From the NCBI GenBank assembly GCA_910579335.1, contig CAJTUQ010000103.1, forward strand, positions 1 through 8,047: a stretch of DNA of 8,047 nt. The letters run 5' to 3'. How positions within the stretch are numbered: position 1 is the stretch's first letter; each line of letters begins with the position of its first letter. Of this stretch, positions 5,850-8,047 are shown one piece after another. The stretch is from an uncultured Dorea sp. (GTDB lineage Bacteria > Bacillota > Clostridia > Lachnospirales > Lachnospiraceae). Both the position numbers and the translations under genes were made by a program. The notes beneath the pieces are model-generated. The model saw only the letters and a list, made by a program, of their open reading frames with translations, had not been told where the DNA came from and made no database searches.

Positions 5850-5878
5850 TATCTTTTTCTTCTCCTCTTAGCTAAAAT
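5850..5878 (+). promoter_or_regulatory. Candidate promoter of the ABC transporter operon
   Basis: TAAAAT (5873-5878) matches 5 of 6 of the -10 consensus; the sequence 17 bases upstream (TATCTT, 5850-5855) is a poor -35. The start would be near 5885, leaving a leader of about 50 bases with the inverted repeat at 5887-5899. The LytTR repeats would be centred about 53 and 74 bases before the start, suiting activation from upstream. Confidence 0.38.
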
Positions 5879-5886
5879 AAAATCAT

Positions 5887-5899
5887 CCTCGCATCGAGG
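5887..5899 (+). repeat. Inverted repeat in the leader of the ABC transporter operon
   Basis: CCTCG (5887-5891) and CGAGG (5895-5899) are perfect GC-rich arms around CAT. It stands out in an AT-rich leader, at or just after the expected transcription start and 21 bases before the ribosome site (AGGAGG, 5921-5926). It could be a 5' stabilising hairpin or an operator. No T-tract follows, so it is not a terminator. Confidence 0.45.
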
Positions 5900-5935
5900 G
5901 GAATACACAAATAAAAACACAGGAGGATTTTATCG

Positions 5936-6691
5936 ATGCTTCAAGTAAAAAACCTAAACAAGACATATACTACCGAAACCACCTCTTATCCGGTGCTTAA
6001 GAATTTGTCCTTCCAAGTGCAAAAAGGTGAATTTGTCGCAGTCATGGGCCCGTCCGGGAGCGGAAAGACCACACTGTTAAATTGCATATCCTGTTTTATA
6101 CCGCACGACGACGGCCAAATCCTGCTCAATGGCAAAGACATTTCCAATCTCCCGGAAAGAAAAATGGCAAAAATCCGCAATCGCAACTTAGGTTTTGTTT
6201 TTCAGGATTTTATGCTGCTTGACGGACTGACCGTATTTGAAAATATTTGTCTTCCTCAGGTTATTGCGAAAAAAGGAATTGCACAGATGGAAGAGAAAGC
6301 CCGACGCTTATGCAAAATGTTCAGCATTGATAAACTTATGGAAAAATATCCGGCAGAGATATCCGGCGGAGAAAAACAGCGGACAGCGGTAGCAAGAGCG
6401 CTGATGAACCAGCCCTACATCCTGTTGGCCGACGAACCTACCGGCAACCTCGACAGCAAGTCCTGTAAAGCGGTTATTGATGCATTCCTTCAGGCGAAAA
6501 ATGAAATGAAAGCCACAATATTCATGGTGACACATGACAGCTATGCAGCATCCTTCTGCGACCGGGTCGTCGTCTTAAAGGACGGCTGCTTTTATACAGA
6601 ATTATCCCGTACCGGCTCCCGGAGGGACTTTATGGATGAACTTCTAAACACGCTTAGAGAATTAGGAGGTGGCAGTGATGACGATGAATAG
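5936..6691 (+). CDS. Bce/MacB-type ABC transporter ATP-binding protein
   Basis: 251 residues, the usual size for BceA-like ATPases. All nucleotide-binding motifs are intact: Walker A 38-45 (GPSGSGKT), Q-loop Gln90, signature 142-146 (ISGGE), Walker B 161-167 (YILLADE) followed by PTGNLDS, and switch His200 (VTHD). It is cytoplasmic and energises the permease encoded next. Family relatives confer resistance to cell-wall-active peptides (bacitracin, lantibiotics) or act as sensors for their kinases. AGGAGG (5921-5926) lies nine bases before the ATG. The stop overlaps the permease start by 14 bases, indicating coupled translation. The partner permease has the BceB shape, which is why I prefer Bce type over MacB or LolD. 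The C-terminus ends GGGSDDDE. Confidence 0.94.
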   Translation: MLQVKNLNKTYTTETTSYPVLKNLSFQVQKGEFVAVMGPSGSGKTTLLNCISCFIPHDDGQILLNGKDISNLPERKMAKIRNRNLGFVFQDFMLLDGLTVFENICLPQVIAKKGIAQMEEKARRLCKMFSIDKLMEKYPAEISGGEKQRTAVARALMNQPYILLADEPTGNLDSKSCKAVIDAFLQAKNEMKATIFMVTHDSYAASFCDRVVVLKDGCFYTELSRTGSRRDFMDELLNTLRELGGGSDDDE

Positions 6692-8047
6692 CATTTTCAG
6701 GAAACTCCGCAGCGGCAGCAGAAAACAGTACCGTCTTTTAGGCTTCTGTATCTTTTTGTCCGTATTTCTAATCAGCTCCTTCTCCTTTATGTACTTCGGT
6801 CCGACCGTACAGGATTTTCTCCCCGAAGGCGGCGACACCCGTAAGCTTGCCGTACTTTTGCTTGGAGTGACCGTAGCAGGATGCTGTATTTTTACAGTCT
6901 ATGCTTCCTCTTTATTCTTCCGCTTTAAAAGCCGGGAGTACGGTATCTTTCTTGCGCTGGGGGAGCCGAAAAAGAACCTCCGGAAGGTATTATTCTACGA
7001 GCTTTCTCTTTTGTGCGCTTTTTCTTCTCTTCTGGGCATAGTCTTGGGTATCCCCGCCTCTTTTTTCATTTGGAAGCTGTTTGAGAGCTTTCTTATATCA
7101 AACAGCTCCACGGCTTATCGCTTTGGAATCGGCGGGCTTTTGGCAGGATTTACTTTCGCATTGCTGCTGGCAGTACTGCTTGGCATAATGGGGCGGCGGT
7201 TTATAAAACAGACAAATATTATAGATCTATTAAGAGCCGGACAGAAAACTGAAATGGTAAAAGAAATAAAACCATACGCCTTTTCTCTCGGAATCGTCCT
7301 TATCATTGCCGGGCTCGGTCTTGGACTTGGGCTGAATCCTCTTATCGTACGTCTGTTTAAAAGAGCGATTCCCGGTACCGGTCTGTTTTACCTTCTGGCC
7401 CTTGCCGGAATCTACTTGGTCCTTTTAAGTATAGTCTCTCAGAGCAAATTGGGACGCAACAAGAAAAAATTTTATAAAAACATGGTATCTGTCAGCATGA
7501 TGCGTTTTTCCGCAAAATCCGCCACCCGCAACATGTGTGTTATCGTACTGCTTCTTTTTTCATGCATGGCTTCCGCTTTCTATGGGATGCTTTATACAAA
7601 TTCAGCGGATTTTCGTGATTCTTCTAATTTGCGCTCATTTGCCATGCACTATCCAAAGCTGGAAAAACAGCTTACAAAGGAAGACATCACGGCCGCTGCA
7701 AAAAAGCACTCTGTAACCCTTAAGGATTTCGGCGAAGAAGATGCGTCAAATCTCGTCATTTCCTACAAAAAAACGGATTATGCCGACGGAAAATATTTTA
7801 ATGTAAATGCAGAAAAAGCAAAGCTTGCCTTATTCCTGTCCGATACCGCTTATAACGCTCTTACAGGACAGGATGCGGATGTATCCCCCGGCAATTACAA
7901 AACAGTGACTCCGGGCGATTATAAAGAATCTATCTGGGAATTTACAGACGGCCTGTATGCCGCCATGAATCCGGATACCGGGAAAAGCCTCTCTCTTTCC
8001 TATGGCGGCTCTTTGGAATCCGGCTCAATATATGCCATGAGCAGTCC
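6678..8047 (+). CDS. FtsX/BceB-like ABC permease, cut by the window end
   Basis: Open from ATG 6678 to the last base (456 codons, no stop), so the 3' end is missing. AGGAGG (6664-6669) lies eight bases before the ATG, inside the end of the ATPase gene; a second ATG at 6684 is less well spaced. Seven hydrophobic helices are visible at about 21-40, 57-80, 106-132, 149-171, 200-220, 235-254 and 284-305. After them comes a long soluble stretch (306-456 and beyond), rich in Lys, Asp and Tyr. The FtsX-like segment SREYGIFLALGEPKKN (85-100) follows helix 2. Seven helices followed by a large outer domain is the BceB layout, where the outer domain lies between helices 7 and 8 of ten. About three more helices should follow beyond the window. 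It works with the ATPase upstream, probably on peptide antibiotics or a lipid/peptide substrate; the substrate is not visible. Confidence 0.92.
   Translation, partial: MTMNSIFRKLRSGSRKQYRLLGFCIFLSVFLISSFSFMYFGPTVQDFLPEGGDTRKLAVLLLGVTVAGCCIFTVYASSLFFRFKSREYGIFLALGEPKKNLRKVLFYELSLLCAFSSLLGIVLGIPASFFIWKLFESFLISNSSTAYRFGIGGLLAGFTFALLLAVLLGIMGRRFIKQTNIIDLLRAGQKTEMVKEIKPYAFSLGIVLIIAGLGLGLGLNPLIVRLFKRAIPGTGLFYLLALAGIYLVLLSIVSQSKLGRNKKKFYKNMVSVSMMRFSAKSATRNMCVIVLLLFSCMASAFYGMLYTNSADFRDSSNLRSFAMHYPKLEKQLTKEDITAAAKKHSVTLKDFGEEDASNLVISYKKTDYADGKYFNVNAEKAKLALFLSDTAYNALTGQDADVSPGNYKTVTPGDYKESIWEFTDGLYAAMNPDTGKSLSLSYGGSLESGSIYAMSS

Overview
The window looks like a chromosomal segment of a low-to-mid GC Clostridia/Lachnospiraceae-type Firmicute. 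Signs are strong AGGAGG-type ribosome sites, Rho-independent terminators, an AgrC/AgrA-like (GHKL/LytTR) two-component system and a Bce-type peptide-transport ABC system. The genus cannot be fixed from sequence alone.

Left part (1-2271): an AT-rich gene tail on the + strand ends at 186. It converges on a minus-strand block made of a membrane-anchored HtrA serine protease (855-2114) and a small tail-anchored zinc-ribbon protein (291-773). That block ends in a clear terminator at 239-273. The zinc-ribbon gene also has its own good promoter (TTGCTA-N17-TATAAT), with an inverted repeat overlapping the -10.

Middle (2219-3094): a tRNA-Arg(CCG) gene on the minus strand is followed after only 34 bases by a single-pass membrane protein of unknown function (2272-2901) with its own terminator (2219-2254). 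The layout suggests the protein is transcribed by read-through from the tRNA.

Right part (3095-8047): a LytTR response regulator, a polytopic GHKL histidine kinase and an HD-domain phosphohydrolase read leftwards. Divergently, a Bce-like ATPase and an FtsX/BceB-like permease read rightwards, and the permease runs off the end of the window. The 166-base divergent region holds two 9-base direct repeats exactly 21 bp apart that fit the AgrA/LytTR operator pattern. The simplest reading is an envelope-stress or peptide-detoxification module in which an Agr-type, not Bce-type, two-component system controls a Bce-like transporter. That functional reading is inference; the domains, gene order and repeats are seen directly.
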